64,000 bases of DNA from an uncultured Alistipes sp. (GCA_945494785.1 CALYVN010000002.1:19146-83145), one strand, 5' to 3'. Counted from the stretch's first letter, positions 19,903-29,751 are shown. Numbers and translations: made by a program. The notes: a model not told the origin generated them from the sequence alone.

Positions 19903-20911
19903 ATAGTTCTCTGATTGAATCGAATGTTTCGGGATAGACGCTTACCTTGCCGATAGCCGTAGGTAGGACGATGTACAGACGGTCGCCGATACGCTTTTTG
20001 TCCTTGCGCATCGCATCGAGCAACTGCTCCATGTCTGCCGGCAAATCGGTCGAGAAGCCGTAGCGGTGCAACAGCGATGGGATGCGCTCGGTATCTCGGC
20101 GGTCGAGCAATCCGATGCGGTACGCTTTCTCTGCCATCTTGTGCAGCCCTATGGCGACCGCTTCGCCATGGCTGTATTGCGGTGCGCATCGCTCGATTGC
20201 ATGCGCCAACGTGTGGCCGAGATTGAGTTTGCGGCGTTCGCCCTGCTCGGTCGCGTCGCGTGCCACAATCTCCGCTTTGACCCTTACGGCGGCCTCGATG
20301 ATGCGTTCGGTTATGGCGGAGCAGGTTCTCAATTGTTGGAAAGAGAGGTTTTCGAGCAACTCGAAAAGATCTTTATCGCCTATTATCGCAGCCTTTACGA
20401 CCTCTGCCAATCCGGAGCGAAATTCGCAATCGGGCAATGTCCGCAACAATGCGACATCGCAGACGACGAATCGCGGTTGGGCGAATGTGCCGACCATATT
20501 TTTGTATCCCTCGAAATCCACGCCGTTTTTGCCGCCTATCGCCGCATCGACCATGCCGAGCAGGGTAGTCGGAACGAAGCCGAACGGAATGCCCCGCATA
20601 TATGTCGAAGCGACGAAACCCGCCATGTCGGTAACCACTCCTCCGCCGATGCCGAGTACGAACGACGACCGGTCTGCTTCGCGCTCGACCAATTCGGCAT
20701 ACAGCCGCTCGGCAGTGCGCAGGCTCTTTGCCTGTTCGCCTGCGGGGAGCAGAATATGCTCGAAAGGGGCAAGTAGTTCGGGATGCGCTCTGCCTACATT
20801 TTCGTCGGCAACGGCAATTACCCGCATACCTGCCGTGAGTTTCGGCAACAGTCGGGTCGCAGAGCCTGTGTACAACAGGCTGTCGTCCGTTATTTTAATG
20901 GTTTTGCTCAT
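19895..20911 (-). CDS. aroB: 3-dehydroquinate synthase
   Basis: GGGVVTDMAGFVASTYMRGIPFGFVPTTLLGMVDAAIGGKNGVDFEGYKNMVGTF; start MSKTIKITDD. Confidence 0.95.
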   Translation of the reverse strand: MSKTIKITDDSLLYTGSATRLLPKLTAGMRVIAVADENVGRAHPELLAPFEHILLPAGEQAKSLRTAERLYAELVEREADRSSFVLGIGGGVVTDMAGFVASTYMRGIPFGFVPTTLLGMVDAAIGGKNGVDFEGYKNMVGTFAQPRFVVCDVALLRTLPDCEFRSGLAEVVKAAIIGDKDLFELLENLSFQQLRTCSAITERIIEAAVRVKAEIVARDATEQGERRKLNLGHTLAHAIERCAPQYSHGEAVAIGLHKMAEKAYRIGLLDRRDTERIPSLLHRYGFSTDLPADMEQLLDAMRKDKKRIGDRLYIVLPTAIGKVSVYPETFDSIRELFA

Positions 20912-20977
20912 GCTTGGGACGGTCGGTAATCGGTTGAATAGTTGAACAAAAATAGAACATTTTTGCAAACTAATTGT

Positions 20978-20985
20978 TACCTTTG
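20978..20985 (+). promoter_or_regulatory. -7 element TACCTTTG of typA
   Basis: TAnnTTTG 20 nt upstream of the ATG. Confidence 0.6.
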
Positions 20986-21005
20986 CGCAATAATTTGATT
21001 TCTGT

Positions 21006-22811
21006 ATGCAAAAACTGCGCAATATCGCCATCATCGCCCATGTCGATCACGGCAAGACGACACTTGTGGACAAGATGATTATGGCGGGACATCTGCTTCG
21101 TGAAAATTCGGCGAAAAACAACGGCGATTTGATTCTCGACAACAACGACCTCGAACGCGAGCGTGGCATCACCATCCTCTCCAAAAACGTGTCGGTAATA
21201 TATAAGGATTATAAAATCAACATAATCGATACTCCGGGTCATGCCGATTTCGGCGGCGAGGTGGAGCGTGTGTTGAACATGTGCGACGGCGTGCTGCTGC
21301 TGGTCGATGCCTTCGAGGGTACGATGCCGCAGACGAGGTTCGTGTTGCAGAAGGCGTTGGCTTTGGGCAAGAAGCCGATTGTCGTAATCAACAAGGTCGA
21401 TAAGCCGAATTGCCGTCCCGAAGTGGTGAACGAACAGGTGTTCGATTTGATGTTCACTCTCAATGCGACGGAGGAGCAACTCGACTACAAAACCATCTAT
21501 GGCTCGGCAAAGCAGGGCTGGATGTCGCACAAGTCCAACGAAAAGACCGACTCCATCACACCGTTGCTCGATGCCATCATCGACGATATTCCTGAACCTG
21601 CCGTTGTCGAGGGTACTCCGCAACTGCTTATCACCTCGCTCGAATATTCGCCATACGTCGGTCGGATTGCCGTAGGCAAACTGACGCGCGGCGAGTTGCA
21701 TGCGGGCGAGAACGTAACGCTTGCCAAACGCGACGGGCAGACGATGATAAAGACCAAAATCCGCGATTTGATGGTCTTCGACGGCTTGGGCAAAAAGAGG
21801 GTCGATTCGGTGCAGTGCGGCGAGATTTGCGCCATGGTCGGCATCGACGGTTTCGAAATCGGCGATACGGTTTGCGACTACGACAATCCCGAGCCGCTGC
21901 CTCCGATTGCAATCGACGAGCCGACGATGTCGATGCTCTTTACAATCAACAATTCGCCATTTTTCGGTCGCGACGGCAAATTCGTTACCTCTCGCCATAT
22001 CAAAGAGCGTTTGGACCGCGAGTTGGAGAAGAATCTGGCTTTGCGTGTCGAGGCGGGAGCCAATGCCGATTCGTTCATAGTCTATGGTCGCGGCGTGCTG
22101 CATCTGTCGGTGCTTATCGAGACCATGCGTCGTGAGGGATACGAGTTGCAGGTCGGTCAGCCGAAGGTTATCATCAAGGAGATTGACGGCAAAAAGTGCG
22201 AGCCGATAGAGGAGATGACCATCGATTGTCCCGACGAAGCAGCCGGTACGGTTATCGAATTGACGACCAAGCGCAAGGGTATGCTTACCAACATGGAATC
22301 GAACAACGGTCGCACGCGGTTGGAGTTCGACATCCCTTCGCGCGGCATCATAGGTCTGCGTTCGAACATGCTTACCGCTACGGCGGGCGAAGCGATTATG
22401 TCGCACCGCTTAAAGGGTTTCGAACCCTATGTCGGCGATATAGAGATGCGTACCAACGGCTCGATTATTGCATCGGAAACGGGTACGGCATACGCCTATT
22501 CGATAGACAAGTTGCAGGACAGAGGCCGTTTCTTCATCTCGCCTATGGAGGAGGTCTATATGGGTCAGGTCATCGGCGAACATACGCGCAGCAACGACAT
22601 TACTGTCAATGTTACCAAAGCCAAACAACTGACCAACATGCGTGCTTCGGGCTCGGACGACAAGGCTGTCATAGTTCCGCCGAAGGTCTTCTCGCTCGAA
22701 GAGGCGTTGGAGTATATCAAGGAGGATGAATATGTCGAGGTTACTCCGAAGGCTATGCGCCTGCGCAAGATACTGCTGAACGAGATTGATCGCAAACGTG
22801 CCGCAAAATAG
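21006..22811 (+). CDS. typA: Translational GTPase TypA/BipA
   Basis: RNIAIIAHVDHGKTTLVDKM; 601 aa; RGIIGLRSNMLTATAGEAIMSHRLKGFEPY. Confidence 0.97.
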   Translation: MQKLRNIAIIAHVDHGKTTLVDKMIMAGHLLRENSAKNNGDLILDNNDLERERGITILSKNVSVIYKDYKINIIDTPGHADFGGEVERVLNMCDGVLLLVDAFEGTMPQTRFVLQKALALGKKPIVVINKVDKPNCRPEVVNEQVFDLMFTLNATEEQLDYKTIYGSAKQGWMSHKSNEKTDSITPLLDAIIDDIPEPAVVEGTPQLLITSLEYSPYVGRIAVGKLTRGELHAGENVTLAKRDGQTMIKTKIRDLMVFDGLGKKRVDSVQCGEICAMVGIDGFEIGDTVCDYDNPEPLPPIAIDEPTMSMLFTINNSPFFGRDGKFVTSRHIKERLDRELEKNLALRVEAGANADSFIVYGRGVLHLSVLIETMRREGYELQVGQPKVIIKEIDGKKCEPIEEMTIDCPDEAAGTVIELTTKRKGMLTNMESNNGRTRLEFDIPSRGIIGLRSNMLTATAGEAIMSHRLKGFEPYVGDIEMRTNGSIIASETGTAYAYSIDKLQDRGRFFISPMEEVYMGQVIGEHTRSNDITVNVTKAKQLTNMRASGSDDKAVIVPPKVFSLEEALEYIKEDEYVEVTPKAMRLRKILLNEIDRKRAAK

Positions 22812-22839
22812 TTGCAAACAACCAAAAACAACCGGACCT

Positions 22840-23292
22840 ATGAATAAGAAAATCGGAATTGCCAACGACCATGCAGGCTATGAATTGAAGGAACTGCTTA
22901 CGGGTTATCTCTCGACCAAAGGGTATGAGGTCTTCGACTTCGGTTGCAATTCGCCCGAGAGTTGCGACTATCCCGATTATGCGCATCCGCTTGCCGATGC
23001 ACTCGAAGCGGGCGAATTTCCGCGTGCCGTAGCCATCTGCGGCTCGGGCGAGGGTATGGCAATCACGCTGAACAAACATCAGAAAGTGCGTGCAAGTCTC
23101 TGCTGGTTGCCCGAGATAGCCGCTATCACCCGTCGGCATAACGATTCGAACGTGTTGGTGCTGCCTTCGCGTTTTATCGATAACGAGACGGCGATAGCAA
23201 TACTCGATACATGGCTCTCGACCGCATTTGACAAGGACGAGCCGCGTCATCGTCGCCGTATTGCCAAAATCCCCGTGCGGGAAATCGAATAG
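22840..23292 (+). CDS. rpiB: Ribose-5-phosphate isomerase B
   Basis: KIGIANDHAGYELKELL; ICGSGEGMAITLNKHQKVRASLC; RHNDSNVLVLPSRF. Confidence 0.95.
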   Translation: MNKKIGIANDHAGYELKELLTGYLSTKGYEVFDFGCNSPESCDYPDYAHPLADALEAGEFPRAVAICGSGEGMAITLNKHQKVRASLCWLPEIAAITRRHNDSNVLVLPSRFIDNETAIAILDTWLSTAFDKDEPRHRRRIAKIPVREIE

Positions 23293-23366
23293 CCGGCTTG
23301 CCTGCAAATTCCTTGCTTACAGGCGTGTTTTTTACCGCAAATTGTTTGGAATTGAGAAAATTTCGA

Positions 23367-23374
23367 TATATTTG
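23367..23374 (+). promoter_or_regulatory. -7 element TATATTTG upstream of small ORF
   Basis: TAnnTTTG 34 nt upstream of the ATG at 23409. Confidence 0.6.
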
Positions 23375-23408
23375 CGGTAGATAGGCATGTATTTTAATCC
23401 TTAGTAAT

Positions 23409-23612
23409 ATGAAACGCAAAACTCTCATTTTCAAGGAGGCGGAGGTAAATTTGCCCTATCTCTCGCCTAATCTCAAATGCTGCAGTGTGTGCACAGAGGC
23501 AGGATTTTTGAACTCTGTAAACGGCTTCGAGGCCGACGACGAAGGCAATGTCCTCGGCGATGTCGATTCGCCATCCAACGGCTACGGCACCATCGACAAC
23601 GGTAGTTACTAA
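23409..23612 (+). CDS. Small 67-aa protein preceding surface lipoprotein gene
   Basis: MKRKTLIFKEAEVNLPYLSPNLKCCSVCTEAGFLNSVNG...; own promoter element; gapless similarity to the 36-aa ORF at 44221. Confidence 0.75.
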   Translation: MKRKTLIFKEAEVNLPYLSPNLKCCSVCTEAGFLNSVNGFEADDEGNVLGDVDSPSNGYGTIDNGSY

Positions 23613-23634
23613 CCCTCTAAAATCTGTGTGCATC

Positions 23635-25704
23635 ATGAAAAATCTTTCTGTTATATTCGGCTTGGCTGCAATGCTTATGACGGGCTGTGCTGCCGACAAC
23701 AACGATATCCGCAAGGATATTACCTCCAAAACCTATACTCTGCGCCTGACCTCTGCCGCACCTGTTGCCGACGGACGTACCTATCACGACGGTACGACGG
23801 TACTTTGGAACAGTACGGGTGAGCAGATGGCGGTCGCCATCTCCAAAAACGGCGAGATGCTCAACGTGGGCAGCGAAAAGGAGTGTATAATTCCTTTCCC
23901 TGCATGCTCTACATCGGAAGTGGCTGCCGACGGCAGTTCGGCGACCTTCGCTTTGACATGGAATACCGACCTCTACGGCGCATTCCCTACCGCATCGGCC
24001 TCTTACCGTCTGCACGGCTTCTATCCTGTGGCTGCCATCGGCAACTACGACAGCGAACGCTATCCGTTTTTGAGCGGCAACATCCGTCCCGACGAGGTGC
24101 TGATTATAATGCCCGACATGCAGCAGCCGAGTGCCGATACCTTCGACCCTTCGGCTGACGTAATGATGGCGATTTCGCAAAAAGCATATACCATACTGAC
24201 CGACGGTATGGAGATACCGATGGTATACGACCGTATCGTAACCCACGGCAAACTGACGCTTACCAATCTGCCGTTCGATGCCTCGACCATAAAATCGGTC
24301 AAAATTACCGCACCCGAAGACAAACAGATGACGGGCGTTTGGTATATTGCAATTCTCGACAAATCGGAATCGGTCGAAAAGGGCAATTTCAACTATGTAC
24401 AGTTGATTTATCCGCAGGATGGAGGCAAAGGCGACGAAAAGAAATCGGTAACTCGTGCGGGTAATTCGATGGATTGCTGGTTCTGCACCATGCCGTTCGA
24501 AATCGCGGAGGGCGAGCAACTGAAACTCCAAATCGAAACGACGGAGGGTATGGCGACACATGCCATCACGGCTCGCAGCGGCGGCATACGCTTTGAAAAG
24601 AACAAATTGGGTACTCTTTCGGTCGATATACCTGCATCGGCGTTCTCGGCATGGAGCATCGAGGCTCCCGCATCGGTGGATGTACGCGGTACGGAGGGTG
24701 CGACAACCGAGATTTTGGTGCGTGCCAACTGCGACGTCTATCCTAATATAGAATACTCGGGTGCCGATACCGGTTGGGCGAGTGTGGATATCGATTACTC
24801 TTATACGACGACCGATTCGGAGGGTTTTACGACATATCGCTATGTTGTAACCGCCAACGAAAACCACTCTACCGATGTGCGCAGTTGTACGGTCGTGATA
24901 ACCGATTACAACTCGGGATTGGTAAAGAATGTTGCGGTTAATCAGGCTGCGGGCGAGGGCGACGTTACAATCGTTCTCGAAGACGATACCCGATGGGTAG
25001 GTACGAGTGTAGTTCTGGCAGGTGTGCGCTGGTATCCCGTAAACTGCGGTTTCTCCAAGGCTCAACCTTTCGGTCGGTTGTATCAGTGGGGTCGTCGCTA
25101 TGGCTTGAAATACGCGGAATCGACGCCTGATTATACGATACACGAATATACCACGACTCCATTTGCGACACTGCATCCGGAGAACAACGTTTACTATTGG
25201 ACGAAGAGGGGTGATGCCGATAAGGATTGGTACACTTCGGAGTTTGAAATTACGCAAGCGGACGAGGCTGCCGGCGTGCCGACGAAGAAACTGCCTGAGG
25301 GTTGGGTGGATATTGCCGACAATGCCGAAATAGGCAATCCTTGTCCGGAAGGTTGGCGTGTGCCTACTTTGGCTGAATTGACGGCTTTGAGCGATTTGCG
25401 TGTCGGTTCGGCTGTACAGAACGGTTTGAAGCACTGCAAATTCAGCGATGGCGAAAATACGTTGCTGCTGCCGTTGGCAGGTTTCGTGGACCCATGGAAT
25501 TCAACCGGTTATAATACATCGCCTTACGGATGGAACTCGAAGGCATATTACTACTCTTCGACAAGAACATGGATGATTGCGATGTCCACGCAGTTGCGCG
25601 ATCTCCTAATCCATGCGATGTATGTAACGGCGGATTATTCGGTCATGGAGACGTCCCGACCTATGGCAGCCTATTCGGTGCGTTGTGTCAAGTCGCTCGA
25701 ATAG
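23635..25704 (+). CDS. Fimbrillin-like lipoprotein with BACON-like and C-terminal FISUMP-like domains
   Basis: Lipobox MKNLSVIFGLAAMLMTGCAADNN; BACON-like SIEAPASVDVRGTEGATTEILVRANCDV; FISUMP-like NPCPEGWRVPTLAELTAL...YYYSSTRTW...AYSVRCVK. Confidence 0.8.
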   Translation: MKNLSVIFGLAAMLMTGCAADNNDIRKDITSKTYTLRLTSAAPVADGRTYHDGTTVLWNSTGEQMAVAISKNGEMLNVGSEKECIIPFPACSTSEVAADGSSATFALTWNTDLYGAFPTASASYRLHGFYPVAAIGNYDSERYPFLSGNIRPDEVLIIMPDMQQPSADTFDPSADVMMAISQKAYTILTDGMEIPMVYDRIVTHGKLTLTNLPFDASTIKSVKITAPEDKQMTGVWYIAILDKSESVEKGNFNYVQLIYPQDGGKGDEKKSVTRAGNSMDCWFCTMPFEIAEGEQLKLQIETTEGMATHAITARSGGIRFEKNKLGTLSVDIPASAFSAWSIEAPASVDVRGTEGATTEILVRANCDVYPNIEYSGADTGWASVDIDYSYTTTDSEGFTTYRYVVTANENHSTDVRSCTVVITDYNSGLVKNVAVNQAAGEGDVTIVLEDDTRWVGTSVVLAGVRWYPVNCGFSKAQPFGRLYQWGRRYGLKYAESTPDYTIHEYTTTPFATLHPENNVYYWTKRGDADKDWYTSEFEITQADEAAGVPTKKLPEGWVDIADNAEIGNPCPEGWRVPTLAELTALSDLRVGSAVQNGLKHCKFSDGENTLLLPLAGFVDPWNSTGYNTSPYGWNSKAYYYSSTRTWMIAMSTQLRDLLIHAMYVTADYSVMETSRPMAAYSVRCVKSLE

Positions 25705-25745
25705 CCGACAAAGCGATAGTCGCAACAACGACGTTTTTACAAAAA

Positions 25746-25772
25746 ACTCCGCGCATCGCGCGGAGTTTTTTT
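25746..25772 (+). terminator. Terminator of lipoprotein operon
   Basis: actccgcgc-atc-gcgcggagt followed by TTTTTT. Confidence 0.9.
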
Positions 25773-25837
25773 GCGGTATTGCATCGGAAACCTCCGCAGA
25801 ATTTTGTAAATATGTCATATTGCCAAACACAGCGCGT

Positions 25838-26320
25838 TTATCGTTCGGCGAAGGTGTAGTAGCGTCCTGCGAGATAACTGTATGCCGTGCAGATTAGGGT
25901 GGTGGCGACTTTGGCGGGTGTAGCCCACAGCCCTGCTTGTTCCACCAGCAGTTTCATAGCCACATAATTCAACAGCAGCGACCCTGCCACAGTCAGCATG
26001 TAGCGGCACAACTGTCGGCTGCCCGATATGTGTACCGTGCGAAAGGCGACGTTGCGATTGAGCCAAAAACCCGTGAGGAACGTTATCGGAAAGACGCACA
26101 GCAGGGCGAAGATATGCGGCGAAACAGTAACGAAAGGCAGTACGACGAAACGTTTGCAGACGACGAAGTGGTAGAATACGAAATACCACACGGCATCGAG
26201 CGTCATGTTCAACGCTCCGCATGCGCCGTAACGGAAAAAGCGTTGCGAAACAATCTTTTGCAACGGAGCGATGTAGAAAAAATCTATCGCGCGGGTGATT
26301 AAGGCTGCGGTAGACATCAT
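25838..26320 (-). CDS. GtrA-family membrane protein
   Basis: RFFRYGACGALNMTLDAVWYFVFYHF, four TM segments; ATG overlaps the upstream stop (ATGA). Confidence 0.85.
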   Translation of the reverse strand: MMSTAALITRAIDFFYIAPLQKIVSQRFFRYGACGALNMTLDAVWYFVFYHFVVCKRFVVLPFVTVSPHIFALLCVFPITFLTGFWLNRNVAFRTVHISGSRQLCRYMLTVAGSLLLNYVAMKLLVEQAGLWATPAKVATTLICTAYSYLAGRYYTFAER

Positions 26321-27210
26321 TGCTTGGTATAAACCCACACCTCGTCGAAGGTGTGCGAACGCTCTTTGAGCGATTCTGCTTTGCGGACACACTCACTGCG
26401 GGTGTTGCATTCGAAAAGTGCGACCATATACCTCTCGCCGTAGCGATATATGCGGGCATCGAGGTCGGTGAATCGGCGATTGACCCTGCTTTGCCACTCT
26501 TCGGCATTAGCGAGTTCGGCATATACGCCCCAAACGGCATAACTGTTGCCGACCGACATAGGCAGAATGTCCGTCTGTTGCTCCTCGTTTGCCGTCGTTT
26601 GTTCGGCGGCGTTCTGCACAGGTGCTTTGGTCTGCGTCGTTTCGGCAGGCTCTGCTGTCGGCTGTTCTGCGACAACTGGCTCTGCGACTGTCGGTGCGGC
26701 AGCGATTTTGCCGACCGACGATTTCTCCATTTTGTCGGCAAATATATGCTCCGAATAGATGATGTAGCCGGCTACGCCGATGGCGAACAGTAGGCACAGC
26801 ACGGCAAACGAAATCACCAACCAATTTGTCAGCGGTTGTATGCGTATCTCTTTGTTACCCATAGGATTTATCAAATTATCGAATTGTCGGTCTGCCGCAA
26901 ATTCGTTTTCGCGAATCACTCCGACACCCTCAATCGTCAAAACGCCTTCGCGCAGGTTGTTCTGCAACCACTGCCCGTATATGGCTGCGGCACGCTCCTG
27001 CGACACGCCTGCAACGGTGGCGATGGTATCGACGAGCGGCGTGCCGCGACTCTCTTTGGAAAAGAGAATGTCGGTGTGCGGCGGCAACAGACGGCGTGCC
27101 GACAGCCTTTTGGCTCCCGTACACCGCACGATAAGGCTGCCGACATTCGGCAGACAAACATCGCGCTTGGCGGCTAACTCGTTGAAGATAAGGTTGTCTG
27201 TTTGCGACAT
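26317..27210 (-). CDS. Membrane protein with N-terminal HU-like domain and C-terminal SPOR-like domain
   Basis: NELAAKRDVCLPNVGSLIVRCTGAKRLSARRLLPP; TM WLVISFAVLCLLFAIGVAGYIIY; SPOR-like YAVWGVYAELANAEEWQSRVNRRF. Confidence 0.75.
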   Translation of the reverse strand: MSQTDNLIFNELAAKRDVCLPNVGSLIVRCTGAKRLSARRLLPPHTDILFSKESRGTPLVDTIATVAGVSQERAAAIYGQWLQNNLREGVLTIEGVGVIRENEFAADRQFDNLINPMGNKEIRIQPLTNWLVISFAVLCLLFAIGVAGYIIYSEHIFADKMEKSSVGKIAAAPTVAEPVVAEQPTAEPAETTQTKAPVQNAAEQTTANEEQQTDILPMSVGNSYAVWGVYAELANAEEWQSRVNRRFTDLDARIYRYGERYMVALFECNTRSECVRKAESLKERSHTFDEVWVYTKQ

Positions 27211-28076
27211 TATTTTTTTGCTTTTTTGTTCGGTGTCGGTGCCTTTGCCGTCTCGGGCTTGTGCTTTAAGGCATACCAAATCGAAGCGATGCCGATGACG
27301 ATGAACGGCACACTCAAAACCTGCCCCATGTTCAGACCGATGTCGTCAATCATTGCAACTTCGAACTTCTCCTGCTCCATCTTGATAAATTCGATGAAAA
27401 AGCGGGTGAGGAAGATGCCTATCAGGCTTATGCCGAAGAGCATGCCGTGTCGTTTCGGAGCATCGGTACGCTTGTACAGATACCACAGCACGACGAAGGT
27501 CAGCACATAGCATGCAGCCTCGTAAAGTTGCGTCGGATGTTGTGCCGGTATCTTGTCGATGGGTATGTTCGGATAGAGCCGCACGAATTTGAAACCCCAA
27601 ACGGCATCGGTCGCTCGGCCTATAATCTCGGAGTTGAAGAGATTGCCCAAGCGGATTATCGCGCCGCTTATGGGTGCTATGATTGCCAAACGGTCGGTCA
27701 GCCATAAAACCGGAACACGGTTTTTGCGGGCGCACAGCCAAATGGAGAGCAGTATGCCGATGGTTGCGCCATGGCTTGCCATGCCTCCGTCTCGAATCTC
27801 GGTAATGATGGTCCAAGGTTGCGCGAGATAGTACATTGGGTCGTAGAACAGACAATGACCCACGCGCGCACCGATAATCGTACCGAGAGCGATGTAAACG
27901 AATGCCGAATCTGCCAACTCTCCGCTTTTGCCCTCGTGTTTGCAGAAATAGGAGAATATCCAGCCGCCCAACAGCAGAGCCACAGCCCACATGACGCCGT
28001 AATAGCGAATATCGAGCGAGCCGATATTGACGAGAGTGGGATTCCAATCCCATACGATTGCGAGCAACGATGCCAT
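27210..28076 (-). CDS. lgt: Prolipoprotein diacylglyceryl transferase
   Basis: GARVGHCLFYDPMYY; HPTQLYEAACYVLTF; polytopic. Confidence 0.95.
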   Translation of the reverse strand: MASLLAIVWDWNPTLVNIGSLDIRYYGVMWAVALLLGGWIFSYFCKHEGKSGELADSAFVYIALGTIIGARVGHCLFYDPMYYLAQPWTIITEIRDGGMASHGATIGILLSIWLCARKNRVPVLWLTDRLAIIAPISGAIIRLGNLFNSEIIGRATDAVWGFKFVRLYPNIPIDKIPAQHPTQLYEAACYVLTFVVLWYLYKRTDAPKRHGMLFGISLIGIFLTRFFIEFIKMEQEKFEVAMIDDIGLNMGQVLSVPFIVIGIASIWYALKHKPETAKAPTPNKKAKK

Positions 28077-28079
28077 GGC

Positions 28080-29117
28080 CTACAACTCCACCTTTTTGAG
28101 CGTGAAGGTAAAGGTGCTTCCCTTACCCAATTCGCTGCGTACCGATACGTGTTCGCCGTGAGCCTCGATGATATGCTTGACAATGGCCAATCCGAGACCC
28201 GTGCCTCCCTGCTCGCGCGAACGTCCGCGGTCGGTGCGATAGAATCGTTCGAACACATGCGGAGTGTCGGTCTTGGCCATGCCTATACCGTCGTCCTCAA
28301 CCTCGATGAGTACCTTGTCGAGCATGTCGCGGAATCCGATTTTGGTGGTACCACCCTCTTTGCCGTAGCGGATGGAGTTGATAATCAGATTCTCGAATAC
28401 CTGACCGATATAGAATTTGTCTGCCGATACCCAAAAACGCGACGGCAGATTGTGCGCATCCCTAACCGTGATGGTGATGTTGCGCTTTTTTGCCTCGATT
28501 TCCGCCTCGTCGGCAATCTCCTTGGCAAGCGACACGATGTCGAAACTCTCGGGTTTCATCTCGGTCATGTCGCTCTCCAACCGCGATATGGTATCCAAAT
28601 CGTGGATGATGTTGATGAGGCGATCGACGCTCTTTTCGGCACGTTCGAGATATTTGCGATTGACCAACTCGTCTTCCAAACCGCCGTCGAGGAGCGTGGA
28701 GATGTAACCCTGAATGTTGAAAATAGGGGTTTTGAGTTCGTGCGCCACGTTGCCCAAATACTGTTTGCGGAACTTCTCGGCCTCTTTCAGACGGGAAATC
28801 TCCTTGTCGTTGTCGTCAGCCCATGCGTTCAACTCCTCCGACAGATTCTCCACCCGCTTGTCTTTGAGTTCGCCCAGAATCTCGCCCGTGTGGACATCGC
28901 GCGACAATACCACCGAATATATCGGTTTGAGTTTGTATGCCACATAGCCCTTCATCAACCCCAATGCCAATACCGAAATCAGCACGAAAGTCAGCAGCGA
29001 GGCAACCACTGCCACCCACCAAGCCGAGTGCAGCAAAAGAGTTACGACCAGCATGATGCAGCCGGCAACCGCGCCTATAATCCACGACGCGCTCTCTTTC
29101 GTTTTAATCCGTATCAT
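28080..29117 (-). CDS. Sensor histidine kinase (PhoR-like)
   Basis: YLGNVAHELKTPIFNIQGYI; NLIINSIRYG; DDGIGM; GGTGLGLAIVKHIIEAHG. Confidence 0.92.
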   Translation of the reverse strand: MIRIKTKESASWIIGAVAGCIMLVVTLLLHSAWWVAVVASLLTFVLISVLALGLMKGYVAYKLKPIYSVVLSRDVHTGEILGELKDKRVENLSEELNAWADDNDKEISRLKEAEKFRKQYLGNVAHELKTPIFNIQGYISTLLDGGLEDELVNRKYLERAEKSVDRLINIIHDLDTISRLESDMTEMKPESFDIVSLAKEIADEAEIEAKKRNITITVRDAHNLPSRFWVSADKFYIGQVFENLIINSIRYGKEGGTTKIGFRDMLDKVLIEVEDDGIGMAKTDTPHVFERFYRTDRGRSREQGGTGLGLAIVKHIIEAHGEHVSVRSELGKGSTFTFTLKKVEL

Positions 29118-29118
29118 A

Positions 29119-29751
29119 TCAATTCTTTATAGTTAATTTTCCTCTAATGGCGTAAACCTTTTCGATGTCGGCTCGGCGAATGGTCATATCGTCGTATTCC
29201 GCACTATTGACTGCCACCAAACGCAACACGGCATCGTCGGCACCGGCACGCACTTTACGCAAAGTTATCAATTTTCTGCCTATTATCACATATTCCTCGC
29301 CCAAAATCATCGATTCCGCATCGGTCTCCTGCAAAATCAATACCGAACCCTTTTCGACAGAGGGTGCCATGTCGTCGCCGGAGTAGCAGACAGCAAAGTC
29401 TGCCGCCTTGATTTGGGGCAGGAACATATACGATTCCGGCCTTTTCTCGTGCAAACTCCCGATTTCGCCTATGTCGCATCTGTAAAACGGAATTTGTCTC
29501 GCGCTATTGTCATCGTCGCTGACATACATCGCTCCGTAGCCTGTCAGCAGCCACGGCTTGCTGATTTGCGGGAATCGGGCAACCACACAATCGGCAACGT
29601 TGCGGGAGATGCCGTTTTTGCCGTTTTTGATTTGGTACAGCGTCTCGCTGCGCGCAAGCCCTATATGACGGGCAAAAGCGTTGATGGTCATACCCGACAA
29701 TTCGATAACCTGCCACAATCTTTCCCAATTAGGGTTGTTTATATTTGTCAT
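29119..29751 (-). CDS. HTH transcriptional regulator with S24/LexA-like C-terminal domain
   Basis: XRE-like HTH (MTINAFARHIGLARSETLYQIKNGKNGIS) and S24-like fold YSGDDMAPSVEKGSVLIL...GEEYVIIGRKLITLRKV. Confidence 0.8.
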   Translation of the reverse strand: MTNINNPNWERLWQVIELSGMTINAFARHIGLARSETLYQIKNGKNGISRNVADCVVARFPQISKPWLLTGYGAMYVSDDDNSARQIPFYRCDIGEIGSLHEKRPESYMFLPQIKAADFAVCYSGDDMAPSVEKGSVLILQETDAESMILGEEYVIIGRKLITLRKVRAGADDAVLRLVAVNSAEYDDMTIRRADIEKVYAIRGKLTIKN

